From assembly GCA_023091735.1 (NCBI GenBank), contig JALKBU010000269.1, forward strand, positions 1-52,969: a DNA stretch of 52,969 bases, in the 5' to 3' direction. The DNA is from Trichomonas tenax (taxonomy: Eukaryota > Parabasalia > Trichomonadida > Trichomonadidae). The notes below the pieces were generated by a model that did no database searches, had not been told where the DNA came from, and saw only the letters and a program-made list of their open reading frames with translations. The position numbers were made by a program, and so were the translations under genes. How positions within the stretch are numbered: position 1 is the first letter of the stretch; every line of letters starts with the position of its first letter. Below are positions 1-10,449 of this stretch, piece after piece.

Positions 1-101
1 GATGGGATTTGGATTTGCAGCTGTAATAATGTAAAATTTTAGAATCTTAGATTTGGCAATGAAAAAAAAAATTATGCGCTGAGACACCATCTTTCCTCAG
101 C

Positions 102-317
102 GCTGCATATTAGTGCATACATTTATGTTGGAAATCGTATATTTTTGGACGATTTGAAATGCAAACAATGATTTGATAGATAGATATATAGACTGTGCCA
201 CTTATACCACTGGATAGACAACTATCAATAAGTACATGAGAGTACTTTCAAATCGAAAAAATATTGATCAGATAAAAAGTTATGAAGGTCGCGGGACTAC
301 ACCGTAGAAGGAAAATT
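102..317 (+). repeat. Left copy of inverted repeat that frames the window
   Basis: This ~215-bp stretch recurs in inverted orientation at 52676-52890. By eye the two copies differ at roughly a dozen positions plus a 4-nt change in the number of GATA units. Similarity stops sharply near 102 and 317. No open frame or terminal-repeat structure is visible inside. It is probably a dispersed genomic repeat that happens to lie at both ends of this assembled piece, which would also explain why the piece ends there. Confidence 0.85.
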
Positions 318-443
318 TTTCCCTTTGACAACATGAAAATTTAAAATGCAGGCCACGAATATTAACGCTATTTTCGCATCAACAATGCAAAGAGCTCCCA
401 CATTCTCTTGCATCTTCCACACAAAAGAAATACCAAGAAATCC

Positions 444-1735
444 TCAACACATATAAATGAATACTTCATCGATGTAATTCTTTCCATCATCAATACTGTA
501 ACAGAAGAGAACAGTAATGTTTTCATCGAAGTCAACAAATTGACTTGTCATTGTTATATTCTCACCCGGTGCATATGAAGGATTGAACTTTGTAATAAAC
601 TCAACTCCAGAGTTCTTCTTGACTACGCTTTTCGAAAAAGTGAAAAAGTGTGTCCTGAGTTCCATGTCCAGTGTTCTCCGGTGTGTGCTCCATGTTCTAT
701 ACAGGCCCGGGCAATATGAATTGGAATATAGTTGACTATAGTCATTATTAGAGATAGATAAAATTTAAATCAAATTTTCAAACGCTCAGATTTGATTAAT
801 TAAAATAGATACAGCATTCTGCACATGCGTATATCAATATATCTGTATTTAATTTTCAACCCCCAAATATTGGATGCATCCTCTATTCAAATACAGTGTC
901 GTCCACCAAGTGTATCACAGGTGTAATTTTCGAGGATTTTCGAAATGCGTATTCTTGACTGCGAATGAGAGAGAAAGTTCTTCAGACTTTGATAGTGTCT
1001 GATTCATTCTTGAAACTAAGATATTGTATGTTGTATCTCCCCAAGGCATATTGTTAGTGTGGATGGAATTGTGCCACTCGGCAACTGAAATACTGTGATA
1101 TAGATGATCTCAACTTCGCTTCCGATTTTGCATGCAAATTTGAGTTTGCTACCAATATCAACATCACGAACACTGCCACTGAATATTAACTTCTCATGGT
1201 AATTGTATGGACATGTCTTCATATGAGAATTCGTATGTCTTCTCTTCTGATGAAAGTCCAAACTCATCGACGATGAAAACACTGATGTTGTGCATTTCAT
1301 ATTCAAGTGATGAATCAATTGGGATATGGCGAACAATTGGAAAATCTTTAATCATGATTGGAAGCATCTCTTCAAGGCGCTTTGGTTTTTGATCTAACCT
1401 ATGATGGATCCTGCAATTCGAGTCGTCTGTGATTAAAGCATCAAACTCGATATACTCATTGATTGAGTAGTTTGTTTTGATCGGCTTCCATTCAGTGATG
1501 ATCGGAGGTCTGTTTGTAATAACCTAAAGTGTTGTTCTTCCATTCTTTGTACTTGATGTTGATTCTGCCAAAAGTGAAACTGTGTTTCGCTTGACTTCGA
1601 TTGGGAGAGTTGCATTAAATTTAAACATCGGAGTTGTATAATTATCGAATGATTCCATTGATAATGTCGCATAGAACAAACACAAACGTGATAGAAGTTG
1701 ATTACAATCATCAGCAATTTCACTTCTATCACTAG
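444..1735 (-). pseudogene. Remnant of an Ig-like-repeat surface protein (Gly-rich/ALK-like protein family, C-terminal part)
   Basis: Broken coding sequence on the minus strand. From about 1735 down to 1205 one frame is open except for a TAG at 1524-1526. The frame then jumps to 1336-1016, and a separate piece lies at 665-444. The conserved unit reads NRPPII, a stretch ending in IVDEFGLSS, then GSVRDVDIG. The same unit (NRSPDIEL, SVDRITSG, GSVRDYEIP) occurs at 18344-18859 behind a glycine-rich domain, so this is the C-terminal half of a paralogue of that gene. These look like beta-sandwich extracellular repeats; I infer a former surface protein. No start codon, signal peptide or membrane segment remains. 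The upper end abuts the duplicated WD40 fragment at 1741. Confidence 0.7.
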
Positions 1736-1740
1736 GAGCT

Positions 1741-1996
1741 TTGAAATACTTCGAGAGTTCAGAGATTCAAAATGGAAAAAGCAAAAAGAAAAATACATCA
1801 AATCGAGATCGAACGAGTATGTTTTCATATCTTATTCTTCTTTCAATTCAGTGAGAAAGGAATTTCTGCATATTCTTCAATTTTCAAGAGTCCATTTGCG
1901 ACACAAAGATTCAATCAAATTGTTGACCTTAAAAGTCCACAAGAACATGGGATTACGATTCTTAAAGGGGGCAAAATCAAAACAACTCTTCTTAAC
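1741..1996 (+). pseudogene. Duplicated 3' end of the WD40 gene
   Basis: About 255 bp closely match 7724-7980, the last ~85 codons of the WD40 gene at 3876-7988. The copy keeps recognisable peptides (EILREFRDSK at its start; KSPQEHGI and TTLL near its end), but frameshifts between them split the reading frame, and there is no upstream WD40 sequence. It sits tail-to-tail with a beta-helix remnant, exactly as the parent does, so it is the edge of a segmental duplication and not a separate gene. Confident on sequence similarity; non-function is inferred from truncation and frameshift. Confidence 0.9.
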
Positions 1997-2990
1997 TTAA
2001 TTATATTTATTCATAATTTGAGCGAACAAACACGATGCTAAAATAGAACGAAATTTGGGAACAAACGTTTTTATGTTTCCTTTATTGTTGATGAAAATAA
2101 AATAAATTAACTCAGCAACACATTCTTGTGTAGAAAGATGTGAAAGATTGAGAAAAAGTGAATTTGTTGTTATTACATAAACAGGGTTCTTTGATGTTGT
2201 ATATGAAACATCATTGTTATAAATAAAACAATTATCAACATCAAACTTTCCCCACATCATTTCATCATTGTAGAACAAAGTTCTCCCTGAATTTTTTGAA
2301 AAAACACAAAAACTTATTAAAAGATCACAGCCCCAATTACCAACAATTCCACAACCATCATTAGAAACAATTTCTTTGTTCTCAATAACATTGCATTGAG
2401 AAACAAAATGTGAATTTTCCAAATGAAACATGATGCCTCCTTGATTAGCTGTGTTATTAAAGATTGAAGTGAAATTAATTTGATGAGAAGATGGACTATT
2501 ACAATCATATCCAGGCTGATAAACACATTTTGCGTTTGAAATATTTGTGGAATCAACAATTTGTTTCCCATAATAAATAAGAATGGATCTCGAATATCCA
2601 TTACACTGCGAAACAGAACTCTCAACAATATAACTTTCTTCTGAATATGAAGTATAAACATATGAGTGACATCCATTATTATGTCCAGATAAAGAAGAAT
2701 TTATGCTGCAAACGCGGTATTGGACACAAGAACCATATTTAACGTATATAGATCCTCCATTTTGAGTGGATTTTGAATCTGAAAAAAATGTTTCTGAAGT
2801 TAAAACGTTATTTCCTTCTGAATTAGTGATGTTGATGGCACTGCTCATGTCGTGGAAAACAGCATTCAAAACGTAGATGTTTCCTTTCTGATTGACGTAA
2901 TCAGAAGTGTTGTGAACGGAAGGAGTGACATCACTGCCGTAGAATCTGTCCCAGACGTCATCGTATGAATGAAGAATAAAAAATTGTTTT
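1997..2990 (-). pseudogene. Beta-helix surface-protein remnant, copy A
   Basis: A 290-codon open frame (2869-1997) continues upstream without a stop to about 2990, where another frame beginning with ATG near 3024 takes over, so the 5' part carries a frameshift. The protein has short repeats rich in Asn, Ser, Cys and aromatics (NGGSIYVKYGSC, CVFSKNSGRTLFYND, DNCFIYNND), typical of right-handed parallel beta-helix surface proteins expanded in trichomonads and reminiscent of chlamydial Pmp repeats (GGA[ILV], FxxN). There is no membrane anchor. It is nearly identical over long stretches to 9391-10400 (copy B). I infer a non-functional duplicate. Confidence 0.7.
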
Positions 2991-3035
2991 TCTAATTTCA
3001 GTTGTTTTTACTGAAACATACATTTTTTCTCAATT

Positions 3036-3257
3036 TCATTTTTGAACGAAGAAGACACAACTTTCGTCTTTATTCTCATAACAAAACATGTGGGTTGGAT
3101 AAAATATCGATTTGAAGTCTTTGTCGAAACCTTTCGAGAAGGTAGCTTCTTGCTTGAACAACTCCTTCTTGTGGAATCCTGATTCAACGAGATGCTTGAC
3201 TAAAAATGTATATGATGTCTTGTCATAATCAGGTTGTGTGTTTGGATAATTATGAAG
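3036..3257 (-). pseudogene. Unrecognised coding remnant (74 codons)
   Basis: An open minus-strand frame between TAA near 3258 and TGA at 3036-3038 has protein-like composition. It reads NYPNTQPDYDKTSYTFL near its start and MFCYENKDESCVFF near its end, rich in Lys, Phe and Cys. The only ATG is 19 codons from the end, so no start is available. I do not recognise the family. It does not continue the beta-helix repeat style of its neighbour. It is most likely the preserved 3' end of an otherwise deleted gene. Confidence 0.4.
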
Positions 3258-3875
3258 TTATAGGAATTAAAAATAAGTTTAATTGTTAGACAAAGTTATG
3301 GAATTCCCATCAAAGAACACGATGGAATGGAGTCTATCTAGATATATCATATAATAATGTATCTAAGTCTAATAACACTGCATGCTTTTTTGCATTAAAT
3401 TACTTTTAACAAAAAGATGAAATACTCAAATATATAAACATGTACATGATAGCTTTATATATAGAGCCTCATGTAGCATATAAAGGTTGTATAATAATCA
3501 AATTCTTAAATAGCACAGAGGCAGTATGATTCGTTCTTTACCCCCGAGAAAAAAGGTTATATGTTGTAATCATTGTATTTTGGATTAAATTGTTTATTAT
3601 TCATAATTGGTGGCACCATATTTAAATCAATCAAACTTTTTAATCAAAAACAATGAATTCATGGATTTTCAAAATTATAAACGGATTTTGAAATTGAGTC
3701 AAAAATAATCGTTGTGAAAACTAACGAAGTTTTATTTCTCAAAATACATTTTATCATTCCTTTGGTTATAATTATGTATATAATGAAGTTTTTATTGAAT
3801 ATAATTTTTTTGATATTTTGTAAACTCAATATTATTCTCCTCTGATATAATATTTAATTGTTTTGTGCCCAAGCG
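3258..3875. other. Intergenic, no gene seen
   Basis: AT-rich spacer upstream of the WD40 gene. I see no coding-like frame, no tRNA-like box and no good TCAYWTT initiator close to the 3876 start codon. Several poly-T and poly-A runs are present. Confidence 0.5.
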
Positions 3876-6800
3876 ATGTCAGATTTTAGAATACTTTCGA
3901 TGGATGAAGAGCAACGCAAGATCAAGCTCGGAGTTCTCGATATTTCTCATTTAGAAGTGAAAACGCACGAAATCAAGACAATAAATCACGTTGCCAATGA
4001 TGTGTACATCGGTGTCGCTACAGATTGCATTTTTGTATTCGATCACCGACGAATTAAAGAATATTATTACAAAAGACTCAAAACAGGTATTTATCTCAAT
4101 GAAATACGTCTGTTCCTCGGTATAACTGACGGAAAATCCTGTTTTTGTTATGCAACGAATAACGTATTCAATAGAATTCAAGATACAGACATTGATCCAC
4201 TTGATAAATGCGTTCACACGATGCAGTATATACCAAATCACTCTCGTTTGATAACAATTGGTGAACATTTGATGATTTGGAATTTTAAATATATTCCTTC
4301 GCCTCCTACCATTGAATTTCAACCGGCAAAGTTAATTATTACTCGAATTAACGTGATTTTCTACAATACTAAAGTACAAATCATTAATCCTCCAGTTTTA
4401 GATCAAAGAACTGGCGAAATATTCGTTTGTAACGCAGATGGAAACTTGAATGTGTATTCAAAGGATGGGGAATACAGAGATACATACTTTAATATGCTCG
4501 ACTACAATCAATTTGCATTTGATTATTTTCCACAAACAGGAGAATTGTTATCAACAAATCCATCAAGCGGGTTAACACTATGGCACACCAAGAATATCCA
4601 AATCGCTCAATATACGATTCCATCACAATATATTACTTCATGCAGATTTATCAATGAAGAGTTCGCTATTATACTTACTACGAATCAGCATGTTATTCTT
4701 GCAGACTATAGAACTGGATTTTCGTATACGTGCTTCATTTCTGATCAATATGTCACAAGATTTTATGTTTTTAATTCTTTCGTTTATATCATTTGCAGAA
4801 ATGAAATTCGAGTTCTAAAACCTATAATGCCGTGGAGACTGTGGACAAGAACTTCAATTCCTCCTGTTTTTGTTCAAAGAGTTCCAAAATGGAAATCAGC
4901 CGCGAGAATTTTAGTGTTGTGCCAAAATTCACAAGTTCGATTATTATCACCAAGAAATGGACAGATTATGACAGCATTGACATTATCCAATACAGATCCT
5001 GTTCAATCTATTTTTTATGACAGAGGGTTTGAAAATCATTTCCATGATCAATTGTTTTTTCTCTTCAATGATGGAAAAACATATATTTTCAGTACTGGAG
5101 AAAGTCCATGCATCGAAGTTGGACATATTTCTCTGAAAGCTACATCAATGATCACTGTTTGTCTTTCTAACAACAATAACAATAGTTTGTGTTATGTATT
5201 AGGAACAACATTAGGTCACATCATTTTTCTCGATTATGAAACACTCAAGCAAACATCTCATGCGTTCATCACAACATTGCCTATAACAAAAGTTTTAATG
5301 CATAATGAAACAAATTCATTGATCGTTTTATCAAATTATGAAGTTTATCGATATTCATTCGAGCAAAATGCAGTTATATGCAAATTAGAATGTTTGTCAA
5401 ATGACATTGCTGAAATTTTCAATGATCTTCTTTTCTTGCCAAACAGCAGTGGTGGAATGAATGTTATTGATATCAAGGATCAAAATAATTTTGTCTTCAA
5501 TAAGCAGATAAGTGCAGCAAGCTTCCATTCGGGAAGAATAACAGGAATTTCTAAATGTTATGATTATTTGTTGACATCATCAGAAGATTGTTCAATTCGA
5601 ATCTGGACGCGAACGATGTCACTTTATGCATCGATCGAATTTCCTGTTCCAATCTTATGCTGTTGCTTCTTGAATGGAAAACGCGACATTTTAGTTGGTG
5701 CAGATGAAAATTTAATGATCATTGAAGGAAGAATGTTATTCGAAAGAATTGAAGAAGAAGATCTTGATTATGATAATTTCGATCGATTGAAGGACGAATT
5801 AATGCAGAGTCTTGTTCGATTCCCAATCGACGAAGAGGAAGAAGAAAAGCAAGAGAATTTGTTGAAACCAGTCAAACAGCCGAAAGTCAATAAGAAATCT
5901 ATAAGGCGACAATTCATGGAACGAATGCTTGAAGAAAGACGAAATAGACTTGAACTTCAATCCACATTTAATGAATGGAAACCAATCGAAAGTGAAATCA
6001 CACAACCAATTGATGACTTAAATCTTGCGATGGACGAAGAGATCAAACGTGAAGAAGATCGTAAAAAGAAGGAAGAAGAAGTTGAAGAAGCTCGCAGAGA
6101 AGCTAAACGAAAGCAAGAAGAGGAAGAATATGAATATGCAGAAGTGGAAGAAGAGGAATTAGAAATTCCTGTTAAAACAACACCACTCAAGTCAATGAAA
6201 TCCAAAGCACCTCCACAAATTTCGACAAACACACCAAAAGTCAATAATTCATCATCAGCATCACCAAAGAGTCCAAAACAGAGCAGTTCTATAAAATCTT
6301 CAAAATTTCCCAAAGAAACGAAAACAGAAACAAAGAATCAATCAAAAACAAATCCTTCAAACGCAAAAACACTTAAACCGAAGACAAAGATTTCAAAATC
6401 TCCATCAAATATCAGATCATCTGATAAATCTGTTTCAAATATCAATGAAAAATCGGATTCTGATGATAATAATGTCAATATAAATCAAAATGGAGATGAT
6501 TCAGATTCAACAAATAACTCAAATGAAGAAAATAAGAACAATGAAAGCATAAAACCTCTTCAGATAAAACCAAAAACAGCTCCAAAGAAAGTAAAACTTG
6601 TTTCACCAAGAAGGAAAAAAGAAATTTCGAAAAGTCCTGCTAAAACAGGAAACTTCAATTTCGATCTCAAAACGAATCTTACATATAACCGAAGTGAAAG
6701 TACTGCATCAGAAGATGAAACTGCGCTGCAATCAATGCAAAGTCTCCAAAGTTCACAATCGAATCAATCATCTCAAGGTGTTAAACAAAGTCGAACCATT

Positions 6801-7988
6801 GAAAAGATTGAAGGAATCAAACTAAATAAATCATCCGATAAATTGCAAATTAAAGAAAACGAAGACAAAATCATTACATTGAATGTTGAAGAAATCCAAT
6901 TCAACAAACAGTCGAAGAAAGCGAAAATCACCGCAAAAGTATCAACGAATCAAAATAAAATTGGAAAAGTCACACAAGAATATCCTCAACAAGAAAACGT
7001 CAATCAGAATATTTCTAAGACTAGAGAAATTGTTGAGAAGAAGAAACCAAAGACAGAAACAGTTCCAGTTTTCAGGAATGATCCAGATCGATATGATTAT
7101 TCTGTCAATGTTAATAAGAAATACGAAATCGCCAACAAAGCACCAAAAGAACCAGATTTTGTTTCTGAATCATCATCGCGAAGGAGGAAAACGAAACCGA
7201 AGAAACTTAATTCTATCCAAAATGAATTCAAGCATGTAAATTCACTTGAAACAATCGAAGTTCAAACTGATGAATCAAAAGATTCTCCAAAGCATCATTT
7301 ACTCAACAAACAGTCTGAACAACAGCAAAACATAAATAAACAAAAGCAAATCATCAAGAATGTTTATGTTAAGAGGCCAACATCACCTCAGCCTGTTAAG
7401 CGATATATCATTCTTGGAATATTTGAGCGTCAAGAGAAGAGGAGGAAGCGCGCTTCAACACCACCACTAATGAACACGAAGATTTTTGACTATGATTGTC
7501 CATATAATATCGTTTACGACATCGAAGAGATAAAAAGCCAAACAGAAAGAGGAGAATCGAAATATGCAGTCGTTCTTGAACGTAAGGCAAAATTAGATTC
7601 AACACTCAATCCAGACTTAAATTGCTTCAAACCCGATATATATGAGAAACCAGAAACTAAGTATATTTTCAGAGAAAGTGACAATGTTGTTGATTTTGAT
7701 GATATCGTCAATCACATCATGAACATTGAAATTCTTCGAGAGTTCAGAGATTCAAAACGGAAAAGCAAAAAGAAGAATACGTCAAATCGAGATCGAACGA
7801 GTATGTTTTCGTGTCTTATTCCTCTTTCACTTCAGCGAGGAAGGAATCCTGCATATTCTACAATTTTCAAGAGTCCATTTGCGACACGAAGATTCAAACA
7901 AGTTGTTGACGTTAAAAGTCCACAAGAACACGGAATCATGATTCTTAAAGGAAGCAAAATCGAAACAACTCTTCCTAAATTACAATAA
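3876..7988 (+). CDS. Large WD40 beta-propeller protein with disordered Lys/Glu/Ser-rich C-terminus
   Basis: 1370 aa from ATG 3876; six codons upstream in frame begin only with TTG and are not used. Residues ~1-620 form a WD40-like propeller region, best seen near residue 568 (SSEDCSIRIW) and in repeated blade-like hydrophobic strands. Residues ~620-1200 are highly charged and low complexity, with predicted coiled-coil (EEDRKKKEEEVEEARREAKR) and Ser/Lys-rich linkers; the last ~170 residues look more ordered again. Large WD40 plus coiled-coil proteins are common in flagella and cytoskeleton, so a structural or scaffold role is a guess from architecture only. The frame is intact throughout. The final ~85 codons are duplicated as a dead fragment at 1741-1996. 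The gene converges on a beta-helix remnant, with a mariner element between them. Confidence 0.85.
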   Translation: MSDFRILSMDEEQRKIKLGVLDISHLEVKTHEIKTINHVANDVYIGVATDCIFVFDHRRIKEYYYKRLKTGIYLNEIRLFLGITDGKSCFCYATNNVFNRIQDTDIDPLDKCVHTMQYIPNHSRLITIGEHLMIWNFKYIPSPPTIEFQPAKLIITRINVIFYNTKVQIINPPVLDQRTGEIFVCNADGNLNVYSKDGEYRDTYFNMLDYNQFAFDYFPQTGELLSTNPSSGLTLWHTKNIQIAQYTIPSQYITSCRFINEEFAIILTTNQHVILADYRTGFSYTCFISDQYVTRFYVFNSFVYIICRNEIRVLKPIMPWRLWTRTSIPPVFVQRVPKWKSAARILVLCQNSQVRLLSPRNGQIMTALTLSNTDPVQSIFYDRGFENHFHDQLFFLFNDGKTYIFSTGESPCIEVGHISLKATSMITVCLSNNNNNSLCYVLGTTLGHIIFLDYETLKQTSHAFITTLPITKVLMHNETNSLIVLSNYEVYRYSFEQNAVICKLECLSNDIAEIFNDLLFLPNSSGGMNVIDIKDQNNFVFNKQISAASFHSGRITGISKCYDYLLTSSEDCSIRIWTRTMSLYASIEFPVPILCCCFLNGKRDILVGADENLMIIEGRMLFERIEEEDLDYDNFDRLKDELMQSLVRFPIDEEEEEKQENLLKPVKQPKVNKKSIRRQFMERMLEERRNRLELQSTFNEWKPIESEITQPIDDLNLAMDEEIKREEDRKKKEEEVEEARREAKRKQEEEEYEYAEVEEEELEIPVKTTPLKSMKSKAPPQISTNTPKVNNSSSASPKSPKQSSSIKSSKFPKETKTETKNQSKTNPSNAKTLKPKTKISKSPSNIRSSDKSVSNINEKSDSDDNNVNINQNGDDSDSTNNSNEENKNNESIKPLQIKPKTAPKKVKLVSPRRKKEISKSPAKTGNFNFDLKTNLTYNRSESTASEDETALQSMQSLQSSQSNQSSQGVKQSRTIEKIEGIKLNKSSDKLQIKENEDKIITLNVEEIQFNKQSKKAKITAKVSTNQNKIGKVTQEYPQQENVNQNISKTREIVEKKKPKTETVPVFRNDPDRYDYSVNVNKKYEIANKAPKEPDFVSESSSRRRKTKPKKLNSIQNEFKHVNSLETIEVQTDESKDSPKHHLLNKQSEQQQNINKQKQIIKNVYVKRPTSPQPVKRYIILGIFERQEKRRKRASTPPLMNTKIFDYDCPYNIVYDIEEIKSQTERGESKYAVVLERKAKLDSTLNPDLNCFKPDIYEKPETKYIFRESDNVVDFDDIVNHIMNIEILREFRDSKRKSKKKNTSNRDRTSMFSCLIPLSLQRGRNPAYSTIFKSPFATRRFKQVVDVKSPQEHGIMILKGSKIETTLPKLQ

Positions 7989-8081
7989 TTGTTTTTATAT
8001 AAATAAATTTTGTTTGTATATTTCTCAATAAGGCTCCAGTACCATGTTTCAGTAGTATATGAAAAATATCATTCTCATATA

Positions 8082-9020
8082 GGGTGTCTGGAGGTGCGTA
8101 TCTCGAGGCTAGAATATGCTAGGAAGATTTCAATTGCATAGGATTATAGTTTAGTCATAGTACATACCTCTATTCTTAACCATATAGTCCGATCTCGTAA
8201 GCCACTCATCAAAAACGTTTTGCAATTTTTTGAGGAATTGCCTTGCAAATTTTCTCCACTATTTCCAAAACCTCATCGCCAGACTCTCATGATACTACTT
8301 TTAACATAAATTTGATATCCCCAAATATGCAGAAGTCTGTTTGTGCTATACCGGATGAATAAGCTGGGTGAGGAAGGATGTTGATGCCGTTGCGCTCGCA
8401 AAAACACCGAAACTTTTTGCAGTATGGGGTCTGACATTGTCCATATGGAGATGGATTGTTTGACGACTCCTGCTCTCCTACTTGTATAAGGTGTATAGAG
8501 GTGTGTGCGTATCTCAAGACACAAAAATGCTTATGATATAACATGCATATTAGTAATATAGAGCTTATGTTACATTATAACAATTATAACAATATTACTA
8601 ACAAATTTGCAAGGCAATTCCTCAAAAAAAAACTGCAAAATTTTGTCAGATTTTTCCCCAGACCAACTTTCAATTTGCAATCTTTTTCTCTGGAGGATCT
8701 TGCACACTGGCGAGTAGCTAGAACAACTGTCATGGAAGAACTGTTTCAGTTCTTCCATAATTTCTTTCTTTGTTAGGTTCTTGGCGTCGAGATAATAAAC
8801 AATCAATTTGAATTCCATTAAAAAAATGAAAAATTAACCCACATTAAGGTCAAAATATTGGGGCGCTTTTTACAAATCAGGGTCAAACATGATATTAGAA
8901 TATGATTTAAAGCTTGGTATTACTATATTTAATAATGTATAATAAGCTCTATTTGTGGGTGTTAGTTGCAGGTTTCTAGCATATTTGTGCCCTGAGATAC
9001 GCACCCACTTCTGGACACCA
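8082..9020 (-). mobile_element. Rearranged, inactive mariner element
   Basis: Terminal inverted repeats of about 40 bp lie at 8082-8122 (GGGTGTCTGGAGGTGCGTAT at the outer end) and 8976-9020, each flanked by a TA dinucleotide (8080-8081 and 9021-9022), the mariner target. A third copy of the same repeat lies inside at 8489-8535. Minus-strand transposase pieces survive: an N-terminal helix-turn-helix part (8818-8640; LTKKEIMEELKQFF, SSYSPVCK) and a C-terminal catalytic part (8475-8290; INILPHPAYSSGIAQTDF, with the last catalytic Asp of the DDD triad). The middle of the transposase is missing. A C-terminal segment is also present in opposite orientations at 8219-8255 and 8608-8645. Trichomonads carry Tvmar-type mariners. 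Confidence 0.85.
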
Positions 9021-9390
9021 TATATATGCAATATATTTCCTGATTAAATGACTCTGAAATTTATATTCTATTATGAGTGAGTAACAGCTGTATGGAGTGG
9101 GAATTTGGATAAAAATTTTTCCTATTTTTGGAGAATACTGATGTTTTATACCCTTGAAAATTTATCCATTATAAAATCATGTATTTATATTGGAGGTACA
9201 AATTTTTCTATAATTTATATAATTTTTGATTTTTCAATTATCGACATCTGGACATTAACCGAAAGTTTATATCATAGTATATAATTTTTTATAATACATG
9301 TATATATTCTATTAAACTTTTGAGTCTTTTAATTCGACTTTGATAGTTTTTCCCAACGCCTTAAATATTCAGAATTATATTTAATTATTC
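9021..9390. other. Spacer between mariner and beta-helix copy B
   Basis: AT-rich DNA with no coding-like frame. It has no counterpart in the duplicate at 1997-2040, so it was either added here or lost there. Confidence 0.4.
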
Positions 9391-10400
9391 TCATTTATAA
9401 TATGGAATAAACAAATACGATGCTAAAATAGAACGAAATTTGGGAACAATTGTTTTTATGTTTCCTTTCTTGTTGATGAAAATAAAATAAATTAACTCTG
9501 CAACACATTCTTGTGTATAAAATGGGGAAAAATTTATTGAAAGTGATTTTGTTGTTGTTACAGAAACAGGGTTCTTTGATGCTGTATATGAAACATCATT
9601 GTTATCAACAAAACAATTATCAACATCAAACTTATAATTGCTTTGGTGATTGTAGAACAAAGTTTTTGCTGAATTTTTTGAAAAAACACAAAAATTTATT
9701 TCAAGATTACACTACCAATTTTTAACAATTCCACTATCACTAGGAACAATTTCTTTGTTCTCAATAACATTGCATTGAGAAACAAAATGTGAATTTCCCC
9801 AATGAAACATGATGTCTTCTTGATTAGCTGTGTTATTAAAGATTGAAGTGAAATTAATTTGATGAGAAGATGGACTTTCACAATCATATGCAGGCTGATA
9901 ATCACATTTTGCGTTTGAAATATTTGTGGAATCAACAATTTGTCTTCCAGAATAAAGATTAATGGAACTTTTATGTCCGTAACACTGCGAAATAGAACTC
10001 TCAACAATATAACTTTCTTCTGAATATGAAGTATAAACATATGAGTGACATCCATTATTATGTCCAGATAAAGAAGAATTTATGCTGCAAACGCGGTATT
10101 GGACACAAGAACCATATTTAACGTATATAGATCCTCCATTTTGAGTGGATTTTGAATCTGAAAAAAATGTTTCTGAAGTTAAAACGTTATTTCCGTCTGA
10201 ATTAGTGATGTTGATGGCACTGCTCATGTCGTGGAAAACAGCATTCAAAATGTAAATGTTTCCTTTCTGATTGATGTAATCAGAAGTAGATGTTTCCTGC
10301 TGAATTAACAGAATCAGAAGTTTTGTGAACGGAAGGAGTGACATCGCTGCCGTAGAATCTGTCCCAGACGTCGTCGTATGAATGAAGAATAAAAAATTGT
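9391..10400 (-). pseudogene. Beta-helix surface-protein remnant, copy B
   Basis: Paralogue of 1997-2990. The open frames 10344-9712 and 9660-9391 together cover the same protein, broken by a frameshift near 9700 and altered near 10290 by a short internal duplication (two nearby copies of TSDYINQ-like coding). The upstream ATG frame (near 10434, MFVSVKTTEIGETIF) runs out of phase with the body, as in copy A. Repeats contain NGGSIYVKYGSC and SPSSHQINFTSIFNN, with regularly spaced Asn and Cys, fitting a right-handed beta-helix ectodomain. There is no signal peptide in phase and no membrane segment. It ends convergently with the WD40 gene once the mariner insertion is removed. Confidence 0.7.
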
Positions 10401-10449
10401 TTCACCAATTTCTGTCGTTTTCACTGAAACAAACATTTTTCTCTATTTC

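Noticed and set aside
3858..3875. TTG-initiated N-terminal extension of the WD40 gene (similar extensions at 15310, 29841 and 47130)
   Set aside because: Non-ATG starts are not expected in a parabasalid; each gene has an in-frame ATG shortly downstream.
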